Positions 20,601-28,520 of a stretch of DNA of 64,000 bases are shown here, one piece after another. Both the position numbers and the translations under genes were made by a program. Where the stretch lies: positions 2,666,001 to 2,730,000 of the forward strand of contig NZ_PGER01000001.1 in NCBI RefSeq assembly GCF_002797935.1, written 5' to 3'. The notes beneath the pieces were generated by a model. It saw only the letters and a list, made by a program, of their open reading frames with translations. It was not told the origin of the DNA and did not search any database. Every line of letters begins with the position of its first letter. Within the stretch, counting starts at the first letter, position 1. The stretch is from Flavobacterium sp. 1. GTDB lineage: Bacteria > Bacteroidota > Bacteroidia > Flavobacteriales > Flavobacteriaceae.

Positions 20601-23336
20601 GTTCCGGGTGAAATTGCAGGAAGCCAAACTCTTTGTTCTCCTTTTGATCCTGCGGCATTTACCAGTGTTACACCTGGTTCTGACCATGGTACAATTACCT
20701 ACCAATGGCAAAGCAGCATTGTAAGCGGAGCTACAGGTTTTGCAAACATTAATGGTGCAACATCAGAAACTTATGATGCGCCTGCAGTAGCAGTTAAAAC
20801 TTGGTTCCGAAGAGTTGCTTCTTCTGATGTGAATTGTGCAGGAAACAGTAATGTTTTGGTAGTAACTCCAAATGACATTGCTCCGGGAGCAATCGCTGGT
20901 GACCAAACTCTCTGTACTCCTTTTGATCCTGCAGCATTTACCAATACTACACCGGGAAGCACTGTAAACGGAGGAGTAATCTCTTACCAATGGCAAATGA
21001 GCACAACAGGTTGTGACGGCACTTGGGCAAATATCCAAGGCGCGACATCTGCAACTTATGATGCGGGTGCAGTATCCGTGATTACCAATTTCCGAAGAGT
21101 AGCAACTTCAACGCTCAATGGCGTTGCCTGTTCTGCAAACAGCAATTGTTTGACAGTGACTCCAAATGCTATAAGTCCGGGAGCAATTGCTGGAGACCAA
21201 ATCGGATGTTCACCATTTGATGCGGCGGCATTTACCAGCACTACACCGGGAAGCTCTACAGGAGCAGGAGTAATCTCTTACCAATGGCAAATTAGTACAA
21301 CAGGCTGTGACGGCACTTGGGCAAATATCCAAGGAGCTACATCTGCAACTTATGATGCGCCATCGGTAACTGCCATAACTAATTTCCGCAGAGTCGCTAC
21401 TTCAACACTCAACGGTGTTGCCTGTTCTGCAAACAGCAATTGTTTGACAGTGACTCCAACTGGAATAGTTCCGGGTGAAATTGCCGGAAGCCAAACTCTT
21501 TGTTCTCCTTTCAATCCTGCAGCATTTACCAGTGTTACACCTGGTTCTGACCATGGTACAATTACATACCAATGGCAAAGCAGCATTGTAAGCGGGGCAA
21601 CAGGTTTTGCGAACATTAATGGTGCAACATCAGAAACTTATGATGCGCCTGCGGTAGCCGTTAAAACTTGGTTCCGAAGAGTCGCTTCTTCTGATGTGAA
21701 TTGTGCAGGAAACAGTAATGTTTTGGTAGTAACTCCAAACGATATTGCTCCGGGAGCAATCGCTGGTGACCAAACTCTCTGTACTCCTTTTGATCCTGCA
21801 GCATTTACCAATACCACACCAGGAAGCACTGCAAATGGAGGAGTAATCTCTTATCAATGGCAATGGAGCACAACTGGCTGTGACGGCACTTGGGCAAATA
21901 TCCAAGGCGCGACATCTGAAACTTATGATGCAGGTGCAGTAGCTGTGATTACCAATTTCCGAAGAGTAGCAACTTCAACTCTCAATGGCGTTGCCTGTTC
22001 TGCAAACAGCAACTGTTTGACAGTGACTCCAAATGCTATAAGTCCAGGAGCAATTGCTGGAGAACAAACTGGTTGTGCACCATTTGATGCTGCAGCCTTT
22101 ACCAGCACTACACCGGGAAGCTCTACAGGAGCTGGAGTAATCTCTTATCAATGGCAATGGAGTACTAATGGCTGTGATGGAACTTGGGCAAATATCCAAG
22201 ATGCGACATCTGCAACTTATGATGCGCCAGCAGTATCCGTACCTACTTATTACCGAAGAGTGGCTACTTCAACGCTCAACGGTGTTGCCTGTTCTGCTAA
22301 CAGTAATTGTTTAACAGTAACTCCAACTGTTTGTTCTAAAGCCCTATGTACCTATACTCAAGGATATTACGGTAACCTTGGAGGTATGTCATGTGCAGGA
22401 GGACAACAATACACAACAATAGGACTAATTACAAAAGCCTTAGCTTCTTATGGCGGTACGATGACTATTGGTTTGCCTGGACATTCTGTTTACATTATGA
22501 ATAATTCTACAGATATAAATGCTCTTATATCCGTAATGCCTGGAGGAGGTGGCAGTAAAGTATTGGCACCATTCAATTATGAAATAAATTCATTACCTCC
22601 TAGTTACTTGAAAAATGGAAGAATCAATAATTCATTATTGGCACAAACCATTGCTTTAGGTCTTAACATAGGCATCAACAGTCCACTTGGTGATTTAGAA
22701 TTGAAAACAGGAACTTTTGCCGTTGCTGAAGCCCAAGGAGGATGTGGTTCTGACATTCCTAAAGCCAGATCATGCTCACCTGGAGGATTCACACCAGTAA
22801 TCAACGAGTATAAATATTATTCAATTCCAACAAATGTCATAAATGCAATTTCACCTAAAACAGTGCAAGGATTGTTTGCTTTGGCAAATCAAGCTTTGGG
22901 TGGCGGAAGCACAAATGGCTTGACATTGAGTCAAATTGCAAGTGCTGTTGATTTAATCAACAATGCTTTTGATGGATGTAGAATATTTGTAGGTTACGGT
23001 ATTGAACCGCTAGTTTGTGCGGCTCCAATTGATACCTTTATCAGTTCTAGCACAACACAAACTGCCAGAGTAAGTGACACTACTACTTTTACAGCATCTC
23101 CGGTTCCTTTCAGAGACCAGATCACAGTAAGCTATAATTTTGATTTTGTTACCGATGTAAAAATTGAGGTATTCAACATATCAGGCGTTGTGGTAGCACA
23201 AAACTACGACACTAATGGTTACTTGAGCACATCAGTTCTACTAAACATTCCGTATACAGGTCAAGAGGAAGTTTATATAGTCAAAGTAACTACCAACAGA
23301 GGAAGCAGTACTCAAAAAGTAATTTCTTCCAGATAA
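17601..23336 (+). CDS. Giant repeat-containing T9SS-secreted surface protein
   Basis: A 1911-residue exported protein. A long N-terminal extension leads to a hydrophobic signal core ending near VHAQ (residue 71). Residues about 85-430 form a unique Pro/Gly/Asn-rich region. An Ig-like domain of the CHU_C-associated type follows (about 438-515, TVCGPGPVQVNLSA, LKWYDAAT). Next come 11 tandem domains of 93-98 residues (519-1576), each starting PGxIAGxQ and containing YQWQ, TYDA, FRRVA and SANSNCL. Residues 1590-1820 are another unique domain. The C terminus (about 1832-1911, SPVPFRDQITV, VEVFNISG-like, YIVKVTT) is a type A T9SS sorting domain. Likely a cell-surface adhesin or matrix protein. A strong terminator follows. 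Confidence 0.93.
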   Translation: MKKIIFFTIKSMQKFCISFSCFLKTGISKFSFTIPLNQPLKLWPIHWRQSLSLPIVFLVILMNSYTAVHAQNIKGIIPVVSPAAGDAIDGDFWAHQPIGTNFEKVGDLFDDRYNPGSPAYDPNNPTNMHNINHGLIDPVTGNVVYKPNPVTDPPTPQSIPVTYQIKDRYTDDLTIFTLSNKINDNPNTYTWGPGSSPNKNEIQNCGAHFSYGDPAIKGGVTNATGNFISPSPPGGVSGSATDLWCMFAGDRQVTNGSSYIDFEFLQAPLTMTGATYGPPDPFTGVAPITGGSGVFHTAAPDATGGRTPGDILITIEFTQGGGDANVVIRQWKLVGSAYEYVVIPNTVFPGLIFCTNNNVTTTVPFDAFGVNPGVYAPNQWAEGAINLTQVLTYLNNPCTSISTLFIRTRSSGSSSQSELKDFPGAPIQLNLDFRPSPPTTTGATVCGPGPVQVNLSASGCPGGTLKWYDAATAGTKVNEGLTYSPTISATTSYWVSCTSASGCEGPRTQVTATVNTVNPGVIAGNQTLCTPFDPAAFTNTTPGSGSAGGEITYQWQISTTGCDGTWANIQGATSATYDAGAVAVITNFRRVATATLNGVTCSANSNCLIVTPNPITPGAIAGDQIGCSPFDAAAFTSTTPGSSTGAGVISYQWQISTTGCDGTWANIQGATSATYDAPSVTAITNFRRVATSTLNGVACSANSNCLTVTPTGIVPGEIAGSQTLCSPFDPAAFTSVTPGSDHGTITYQWQSSTNGTTFTNILGATSPTYDAPAVAVKTWFRRVASSDVGCSGNSNVLAVTPNDIAPGAIAGDQTLCTPFDPAAFTNTTPGSTANGGVISYQWQWSTTGCDGTWANIQGATSATYDAGAVAMITNFRRVATSTLNGVACSANSNCLTVTPNAISPGAIAGDQIGCSPFDAAAFTSTTPGSSTGAGVISYQWQWSTNGCDGTWANIQGATSATYDAPSVSVTTNFRRVATSTLNGVACSANSNCLTVTPTGIVPGEIAGSQTLCSPFDPAAFTSVTPGSDHGTITYQWQSSIVSGATGFANINGATSETYDAPAVAVKTWFRRVASSDVNCAGNSNVLVVTPNDIAPGAIAGDQTLCTPFDPAAFTNTTPGSTVNGGVISYQWQMSTTGCDGTWANIQGATSATYDAGAVSVITNFRRVATSTLNGVACSANSNCLTVTPNAISPGAIAGDQIGCSPFDAAAFTSTTPGSSTGAGVISYQWQISTTGCDGTWANIQGATSATYDAPSVTAITNFRRVATSTLNGVACSANSNCLTVTPTGIVPGEIAGSQTLCSPFNPAAFTSVTPGSDHGTITYQWQSSIVSGATGFANINGATSETYDAPAVAVKTWFRRVASSDVNCAGNSNVLVVTPNDIAPGAIAGDQTLCTPFDPAAFTNTTPGSTANGGVISYQWQWSTTGCDGTWANIQGATSETYDAGAVAVITNFRRVATSTLNGVACSANSNCLTVTPNAISPGAIAGEQTGCAPFDAAAFTSTTPGSSTGAGVISYQWQWSTNGCDGTWANIQDATSATYDAPAVSVPTYYRRVATSTLNGVACSANSNCLTVTPTVCSKALCTYTQGYYGNLGGMSCAGGQQYTTIGLITKALASYGGTMTIGLPGHSVYIMNNSTDINALISVMPGGGGSKVLAPFNYEINSLPPSYLKNGRINNSLLAQTIALGLNIGINSPLGDLELKTGTFAVAEAQGGCGSDIPKARSCSPGGFTPVINEYKYYSIPTNVINAISPKTVQGLFALANQALGGGSTNGLTLSQIASAVDLINNAFDGCRIFVGYGIEPLVCAAPIDTFISSSTTQTARVSDTTTFTASPVPFRDQITVSYNFDFVTDVKIEVFNISGVVVAQNYDTNGYLSTSVLLNIPYTGQEEVYIVKVTTNRGSSTQKVISSR
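19155..22329 (+). repeat. Higher-order tandem repeat inside the adhesin
   Basis: Eleven repeat domains fall into three types in the order A-B-C, A-B-C, A-B-C, A-B. Type A starts with TLCTPFDPAAFTNTT, B with IGCSPFDAAAFTSTT and C with TLCSPFDPAAFTSVT plus a short DHGT loop. The second, third and fourth super-units start at 20016, 20883 and 21750, giving an exact 867-bp (289-codon) period. The first super-unit is 861 bp. Many stretches are identical between super-units. Confidence 0.95.
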
Positions 23337-23354
23337 TTTAACCAATTTTATTCT

Positions 23355-23386
23355 AAAAAGCATCCGCCAAAAACGGGTGCTTTTTT
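23355..23386 (+). terminator. Terminator of the adhesin gene
   Basis: Stem AAAAAGCATCCG with CGGGTGCTTTTT (one G-T wobble), loop CCAAAAA, followed by a T run. It lies 19 bases after the adhesin stop. Confidence 0.9.
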
Positions 23387-23460
23387 GTGCCTTAAATATT
23401 TTTTTTACTTTCAAATAAAAAAGCATCATTTAAAAAAATATTTCAAACACAACAAAAAAC

Positions 23461-23489
23461 AAAAAAGGCTTTCCTAAAAAAGCCTTTTA
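23461..23489 (-). terminator. Terminator of the class III glutamine synthetase gene
   Basis: On the reverse strand AAAAGGCT pairs with AGCCTTTT across a short loop and is followed by T residues, 20 bases after the stop of the gene at 23509. Confidence 0.82.
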
Positions 23490-23508
23490 ATTTTATAAAC
23501 AACAAAAA

Positions 23509-25698
23509 CTACTTAGTTAAAAGTAATTCTCGGTATTTAGTCAAAGTCCATAATTCATTATCAACTAATAACTCCAGTTTATCACAGTGATTTCTAATAA
23601 TTTCAAAATAAGGCTTTACATTGTTGCAATACATTTCAGCCATTGCTTGTGCATCTGTCAAAGTGTTTGCTTTCTTTCTTTCTTCGGTCATCTCTTCTAC
23701 TTTAGAATTAATTCCTTCGATATGTCCAGAAATCTCTTTGATCAAAATAATTTGTTCCTTTGCGATTGACTCAAATTCAGAACCAAAAATATCTTTCAAG
23801 CCTTTCACATTTTCTATCAGAGTATTTTGATATCTAATGGCAGTAGGAATTACGTGATTTTTAGAAATATCTCCTAATACCCTGCCTTCAATCTGTATTT
23901 TTTTGGTGTATTCTTCCAATTCAATTTCATAACGGGCATGCAGTTCAACTTGATTCATAATCCCCATTTCTCCAAATAAATCAACAGCTTGTTTAGAAGC
24001 TCTTGCTTTCAAAGCATCGGGAGTAGTTTTAAAATTGCTCAATCCTCTTTTTGCTGCCTCTTTTTGCCAAGCTTCACTATAACCATCTCCTTCAAAAAGT
24101 ATTTTTTTAGACTGTTTGATATATTCTCTCAATACATTAAAAATAGCATCATCTTTCTTCATGTCTTTAGATTCTATCAAAACATCTACTGCTATTTTAA
24201 AATCTTTAAGCTGTTTAGCAACAATAGTATTTAATGTTGTCATTGCATTGGAACAGTTTGCAGACGAACCTACAGCTCTAAATTCAAATTTATTACCTGT
24301 AAAAGCAAATGGAGAAGTTCTGTTTCTATCCGTATTATCCAAAAGAACATCTGGGATTTTGCCCACAACATTCAGCTTTAAATCTGTTTTTTCTTCTGGA
24401 GATAATTTCCCCGTAGACACGCCTTCTAATTCAGCTAAAACTTTGGTCAGCTGTTCTCCAATAAAGACTGAGATAATTGCCGGAGGCGCTTCATTGGCAC
24501 CTAATCTATGATCATTGCTGGCAGTAGCGATAGACGCTCTCAATAAAGCTTCATAATCATTTACTGCTTTGATTGTATTGATAAAGAATGTCAAAAACTG
24601 CAGATTAGTCATAGGGGTTTTACTTGGACTCAACAAGTTTACTCCAGTATCAGTAGACAATGACCAGTTATTATGTTTTCCTGATCCATTGACACCTTTA
24701 AATGGTTTTTCATGAAGCAATACTTTCAAATCATGGCGTTCTGCTACTTTTTGCATAACATCCATCAATAAACAGTTGTGATCTACCGCCAGATTTGCTT
24801 CTTCAAAAATAGGAGCAAATTCAAATTGGTTGGGAGCCACTTCGTTATGACGTGTTTTTACAGGTATTCCAAGCAGCATGCATTCCTGTTCCAAATCCCT
24901 CATATACGTTAAAGCACGAGTAGGAATAGAACCAAAATAGTGATCATCCAACTGCTGTCCTTTGGCAGAAGTATGTCCTAATAAAGTCCTTCCAGTCATG
25001 ATAAGATCGGGACGGGAATTAGCCAATGATTTGTCAATCAAAAAATATTCTTGTTCCCAGCCTAATGTTGCTGTTACTTTCTTTACATTTTTGTCAAAAT
25101 ATTTACAAATCTCAGTAGCCGCTTCATCCATAGCCGATAAAGCTCTTAATAATGGGATTTTATTATCTAAAGCTTCGCCTGTATACGAAATAAAAATAGT
25201 TGGAATACATAAAGTGGTACCAAATATAAAAGCAGGCGATGTAGGATCCCAGGCAGTATATCCTCGTGCCTCAAATGTATTTCGGATACCGCCATTTGGA
25301 AAACTGGATGCATCTGGCTCTTGCTGTACCAATTGGGCACCGCCAAATTTTTCTAATGGATCGCTTCCGTCATACGAAGTTTCAAAAAAAGCATCATGCT
25401 TCTCTGCGGTAGTTCCTGTAAGAGGCTGAAACCAGTGAGTATAATGTGTAACTCCTTTGGCCAAAGCCCATTCCTTCATCCCCATAGCAATATAATCAGC
25501 CAGCTTTCTATCTATTTTAGTTCCATATTGAACCGCACCTTGCACTGCTTTAAAAGCATCCGAAGTCAAATATTGCTTCATTGCTTTATCATTAAATACA
25601 TTTGACCCAAAAAGTTCCGATTTTCTTCCAGATTCCTGAAAATCTATTAACTTTCTATTTGAAGCTTCTCTTAAAGCCTGAAAACGAATTGATGACAT
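23509..25698 (-). CDS. glnN: Glutamine synthetase type III
   Basis: A 729-residue GSIII enzyme that makes glutamine from glutamate, ammonia and ATP in the cytoplasm. GSIII is the long form typical of Bacteroidota and cyanobacteria. It shows the GSIII N terminus (MSSIRFQALREASNRK), LGWEQEYFLIDK (the Glu-rich metal site), TRHNEVAPNQFEFAPIFEEAN, the ATP-site VNGSGKHNNWSLST, and the Glu/Arg region NRTSPFAFTGNKFEFRAVGSSANC. Length is standard. It is divergent from the beta-grasp glutamine synthetase gene at 26085 across a 386-base region with shared promoter elements, implying coordinated nitrogen control. Confidence 0.96.
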   Translation of the reverse strand: MSSIRFQALREASNRKLIDFQESGRKSELFGSNVFNDKAMKQYLTSDAFKAVQGAVQYGTKIDRKLADYIAMGMKEWALAKGVTHYTHWFQPLTGTTAEKHDAFFETSYDGSDPLEKFGGAQLVQQEPDASSFPNGGIRNTFEARGYTAWDPTSPAFIFGTTLCIPTIFISYTGEALDNKIPLLRALSAMDEAATEICKYFDKNVKKVTATLGWEQEYFLIDKSLANSRPDLIMTGRTLLGHTSAKGQQLDDHYFGSIPTRALTYMRDLEQECMLLGIPVKTRHNEVAPNQFEFAPIFEEANLAVDHNCLLMDVMQKVAERHDLKVLLHEKPFKGVNGSGKHNNWSLSTDTGVNLLSPSKTPMTNLQFLTFFINTIKAVNDYEALLRASIATASNDHRLGANEAPPAIISVFIGEQLTKVLAELEGVSTGKLSPEEKTDLKLNVVGKIPDVLLDNTDRNRTSPFAFTGNKFEFRAVGSSANCSNAMTTLNTIVAKQLKDFKIAVDVLIESKDMKKDDAIFNVLREYIKQSKKILFEGDGYSEAWQKEAAKRGLSNFKTTPDALKARASKQAVDLFGEMGIMNQVELHARYEIELEEYTKKIQIEGRVLGDISKNHVIPTAIRYQNTLIENVKGLKDIFGSEFESIAKEQIILIKEISGHIEGINSKVEEMTEERKKANTLTDAQAMAEMYCNNVKPYFEIIRNHCDKLELLVDNELWTLTKYRELLLTK

Positions 25699-25744
25699 AT
25701 CCTATATCTTAAAAATTAATATCCATTTGAATTAAAAACATATA

Positions 25745-25766
25745 CAAATATAAATTATTCTGCTCA
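25745..25766 (-). promoter_or_regulatory. Promoter of glnN with TGAGCA-N8-TATATTTG
   Basis: Read on the reverse strand, TGAGCA (25766-25761), eight bases, then TATATTTG (25752-25745), a perfect match to the -7 consensus TAnnTTTG. The start codon is 46 bases downstream. The same element with identical spacing precedes the other glutamine synthetase gene. Confidence 0.7.
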
Positions 25767-25885
25767 ACAAATAATTACAGCATTAGCTAATAAATTGAAA
25801 CCTAAATTTGATCAGATATAATACAAAAAAATTGTTACAACAGCTTAAATTTCAAATTAGAGTAATAAAATTCTTAATTAAAATT

Positions 25886-25908
25886 TAATGTCAAAAAAAC
25901 AGACATTA
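25886..25908. promoter_or_regulatory. Inverted repeat, candidate operator between the two GS genes
   Basis: TAATGTC-N9-GACATTA, perfect 7-bp arms, near the middle of the divergent intergenic region. A dimeric regulator site is possible; the cognate protein is unknown. Confidence 0.5.
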
Positions 25909-25920
25909 CGAATTTAATCA

Positions 25921-25969
25921 TTATACCCCTCTAAAATTACAATTTTCCAATTATACCCCTCCTAAAATG
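25921..25969. promoter_or_regulatory. Direct repeat TTATACCCCTC, candidate activator site
   Basis: Two copies of TTATACCCCTC followed by (C)TAAAAT begin at 25921 and 25951, exactly 30 bp apart (about three helical turns). They lie 70-120 bases upstream of the glnA -7 box, a suitable position for an activator bound on one DNA face. Confidence 0.55.
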
Positions 25970-26026
25970 CAGTAATATCAAAAATTAAAAACACCTATAT
26001 AAAAACCACCCCCCAATTTTATGACA

Positions 26027-26048
26027 TGAGCAATTTATTTTATATTTG
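26027..26048 (+). promoter_or_regulatory. Promoter of glnA with TGAGCA-N8-TATATTTG
   Basis: TGAGCA at 26027-26032, eight bases, then TATATTTG at 26041-26048 (perfect -7 box). The ATG of the gene is 36 bases downstream. It is the mirror of the glnN element. Confidence 0.75.
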
Positions 26049-26084
26049 CATCAGAAAAAACAAAAAAAAATAAATTATATTATT

Positions 26085-27098
26085 ATGGCTAAAATTAAAT
26101 TAGAATACCTTTGGTTAGACGGATACGAGCCAACACAAAATTTAAGAAGTAAAACTAAAGTTGAAGAACACGAAAACTTCCAAGGAACTTTAGCAGAAAT
26201 CGGAAACTGGTCATTTGACGGTTCATCAACTAGACAAGCTGAAGGCGGTTCATCTGACTGTTTATTAGTACCTGTTGCTATCTACCCAGATCCAACTCGT
26301 ATCAACGGTTACCTAGTAATGACTGAAGTTATGTTTGCTGATGGTACAGCTCACCCATCAAATGGTAGAGCAACTATTGATGATGATGGTGATTTCTGGT
26401 TTGGTTTCGAACAAGAATATTTCATCATGGATACTAAAACTTTATTGCCTTTAGGATTCCCTATTGGTGGTTACCCTGCTCCACAAGGAATGTACTACTG
26501 TTCTGTAGGTGGAAAAAACACACACGGAAGAAAATTAGTTGAAGAGCATGCCGATTTATGTATTGCTGCTGGACTTAATTTTGAAGGAATCAATCAAGAA
26601 GTTGCTTGTGGACAATGGGAATTCCAATTGTTTGCAAAAGGAGCTAAAAAAGCGGGTGACGAAATCTGGGTTGCTAGATACTTATTAGATCGTTTGACTG
26701 AAAAATACGGTTACTATATTGAATACCACCCTAAACCACTAGGAGATACTGACTGGAATGGTTCTGGAATGCATGCTAACTTCTCTAACGAAGTTTTAAG
26801 AACTTGTGGAGACAAAGCAATTTATGACAAAATATGTGAAGCTTTCCGTCCAGTAGTTGAAGAACATATCGCGGTTTACGGAGCTTATAACGAACAACGT
26901 TTGACAGGAAAACACGAAACTGCTTCTATCCATGATTTCTCTTATGGAGTATCCGACAGAGGAGCTTCAATTAGAATTCCATTATATACCGTTCAACATG
27001 GTTGGAAAGGATATTTAGAAGACAGAAGACCAGCTTCTAATGGTGATCCATACAAAATTGCTGCAAGAATTATCAAAACTGTTAAATCAGCTTTGTAG
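26085..27098 (+). CDS. glnA: Glutamine synthetase, beta-grasp / eukaryotic-type
   Basis: A 337-residue glutamine synthetase of the short GSII-like class. The ATG at 26085 gives MAKIKLEYLWLDGYEPTQNL, the usual start; 13 more codons upstream are open but overlap the leader. Motifs include NWSFDGSSTRQAEGGSSDC, FWFGFEQEYFIMD (metal-binding Glu), GINQEVACGQWEFQLF, WNGSGMHANFS (ATP/glutamate site) and GVSDRGASIRIP. It is divergent from glnN, so the cell has two structurally unrelated-length enzymes for ammonia assimilation under what looks like linked control. A strong terminator follows by 18 bases. Confidence 0.95.
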   Translation: MAKIKLEYLWLDGYEPTQNLRSKTKVEEHENFQGTLAEIGNWSFDGSSTRQAEGGSSDCLLVPVAIYPDPTRINGYLVMTEVMFADGTAHPSNGRATIDDDGDFWFGFEQEYFIMDTKTLLPLGFPIGGYPAPQGMYYCSVGGKNTHGRKLVEEHADLCIAAGLNFEGINQEVACGQWEFQLFAKGAKKAGDEIWVARYLLDRLTEKYGYYIEYHPKPLGDTDWNGSGMHANFSNEVLRTCGDKAIYDKICEAFRPVVEEHIAVYGAYNEQRLTGKHETASIHDFSYGVSDRGASIRIPLYTVQHGWKGYLEDRRPASNGDPYKIAARIIKTVKSAL

Positions 27099-27116
27099 TC
27101 AAAACCAAAATAAACC

Positions 27117-27150
27117 AAAAAGTGCCTTTCTAACCGAAGGCACTTTTTTT
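27117..27150 (+). terminator. Terminator of glnA
   Basis: Stem AAAAGTGCCTT with AAGGCACTTTT, loop of eight to nine bases, then a T run. Confidence 0.92.
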
Positions 27151-27180
27151 ATATCACTTTTATTCCTACTAATATTTAGC

Positions 27181-27206
27181 TTGTACAATCCAAAAAAGTA
27201 TCTTTG
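27181..27206 (+). promoter_or_regulatory. Promoter of the terC gene
   Basis: TTG at 27181-27183 and TATCTTTG at 27199-27206, a perfect -7 box; the 15-base spacing is a little short for the Bacteroidota consensus. The start codon is 22 bases further on. Confidence 0.55.
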
Positions 27207-27228
27207 CCTAAATATAAACTATCACCTT

Positions 27229-28176
27229 ATGATTGTCTGGATTGTATTTTTATCCGCTATTGTACTATTTCTTGCGCTGGATTTAGGCATATTCAACAAA
27301 AAACCACACGTTATAGGTGCTAAAGAAGCCAGTAAATGGACTGCCGCATTTGTAACAATATCTTTCCTTTTTTCGGGAGTGATTTATTGGCTGTACAGCA
27401 ATAGTTACATCGAAAACCCGGACGGATTAAAACCAATGACTGCTTCAATAAAATACCTTACAGGGTATTTAATTGAATTATCATTAAGCGTGGATAATAT
27501 ATTTATCATTGCCATCATTTTTTCCTCTTTCAAAATACCAAAAAAATACCAGCATCGAGTACTATTTTGGGGGATATTGGGTGCAATTGTTTTTAGAGGT
27601 TTAATGATTTATTTTGGTGTAATAATCATCAATAAATTCACTTGGACAACCTATTTATTTGGAGCATTCCTGATTTTCACTGCTGTAAAAATGTTATTTA
27701 CCAAAGAAGATGAAGAATTCAAACCTAAAAACTCCTTAATTTACAAGTTATTAGGAAAAATAATTCCAATTACCAATCACACGGAAAAAGAAAATTTCTT
27801 TCTAAAAATAGACAGCAAAATATTTGCCACGCCTTTGTTTGTAGCACTAATAGTCATCGAAGTAATGGATGTTGTTTTTGCTATGGACAGTGTTCCAGCA
27901 ATTTTAGCCATTACCTCAGATCCATTTTTAGTATTTAGTTCCAATATTTTTGCAATCCTGGGACTGCGTTCAATGTATTTCTTTTTAGCACACATGCTGG
28001 AAAAATTCAGCTATTTAGAATATAGCCTGATTGCTATTTTAACTTTTGTCGGACTAAAAATGCTGCTTAAAGATTTTATAGAAGTTCCAGAATGGGCTTC
28101 ACTTGGGTTTATTGCTTTATCACTTATTATTGGAGTTATTGTTTCCTTACAAATCAGCAAAAAAGAGAAAGAATAA
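27229..28176 (+). CDS. TerC-family integral membrane protein
   Basis: A 315-residue polytopic inner-membrane protein of the TerC family (tellurite-resistance-associated / metal ion export, including manganese exporters of the Alx type). The ATG at 27229 follows a promoter and a terminator; the longer open frame back to 27040 overlaps glnA and is not genuine. About eight or nine hydrophobic segments are present. The two family motifs containing membrane Asp residues are visible: ELSLSVDNIFIIAI and EVMDVVFAMDSVPAIL. The substrate is inferred only from the family; manganese or other divalent metal is most likely. Confidence 0.9.
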   Translation: MIVWIVFLSAIVLFLALDLGIFNKKPHVIGAKEASKWTAAFVTISFLFSGVIYWLYSNSYIENPDGLKPMTASIKYLTGYLIELSLSVDNIFIIAIIFSSFKIPKKYQHRVLFWGILGAIVFRGLMIYFGVIIINKFTWTTYLFGAFLIFTAVKMLFTKEDEEFKPKNSLIYKLLGKIIPITNHTEKENFFLKIDSKIFATPLFVALIVIEVMDVVFAMDSVPAILAITSDPFLVFSSNIFAILGLRSMYFFLAHMLEKFSYLEYSLIAILTFVGLKMLLKDFIEVPEWASLGFIALSLIIGVIVSLQISKKEKE

Positions 28177-28190
28177 ATTAGTCAATTGAT

Positions 28191-28361
28191 ATAATAAAAA
28201 ATATGACTGTCCGTAACTAATACCAAACAGATAAAATTAGCCACAGATTAAAAAGATTTACACAGATTTTTTCAAAAAGTGTAATGAAATCTGTGAGAAT
28301 CAGTGTAATCAGTGGCAAAAAAATATACATGCTACTCTTTTCGGACAGTCATAATAAAAAA
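28191..28361. mobile_element. MITE-like palindromic insertion
   Basis: A roughly 150-bp element whose ends are perfect inverted repeats (ATGACTGTCCG at 28203-28213, CGGACAGTCAT at 28342-28352). Its interior is an imperfect hairpin (GCCACAGATTA at the left, TAATCAGTGGC at the right). It is flanked by an 11-bp direct repeat ATAATAAAAAA (28191-28201 and 28351-28361) that looks like a target duplication. It carries no gene, so it would need a transposase from elsewhere. Confidence 0.6.
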
Positions 28362-28393
28362 GGGAAATCGAAATGATTTCCCTTTTTTATTAT
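28351..28393. terminator. Strong bidirectional terminator after the terC gene
   Basis: A perfect 19-bp stem (ATAATAAAAAAGGGAAATC and its complement) with a five-base loop GAAAT. The MITE-like insertion now separates it from the terC gene by about 175 bases. Confidence 0.9.
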
Positions 28394-28520
28394 AATAGGC
28401 TTTGAATTTAACATAAAAATCTTATGTTAAATTAGATAATTTTTAGTACAAAACAAAAATATTGTAATATTTTTATTATTTTTACACTATTGATTAATTC
28501 ATCAAAAAAAAGCAAACATT

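Noticed and set aside
19101..22199. Series of regularly spaced reverse ORFs
   Set aside because: Antisense shadows of the adhesin repeat; their periodicity mirrors the 867-bp unit.
19155..22329. Possible CRISPR array
   Set aside because: Period of about 290 bp, fully coding in one frame; no short direct repeats with unique spacers.
27040..27228. N-terminal extension of the terC ORF
   Set aside because: Overlaps glnA, its terminator and the terC promoter; the ATG at 27229 is better.
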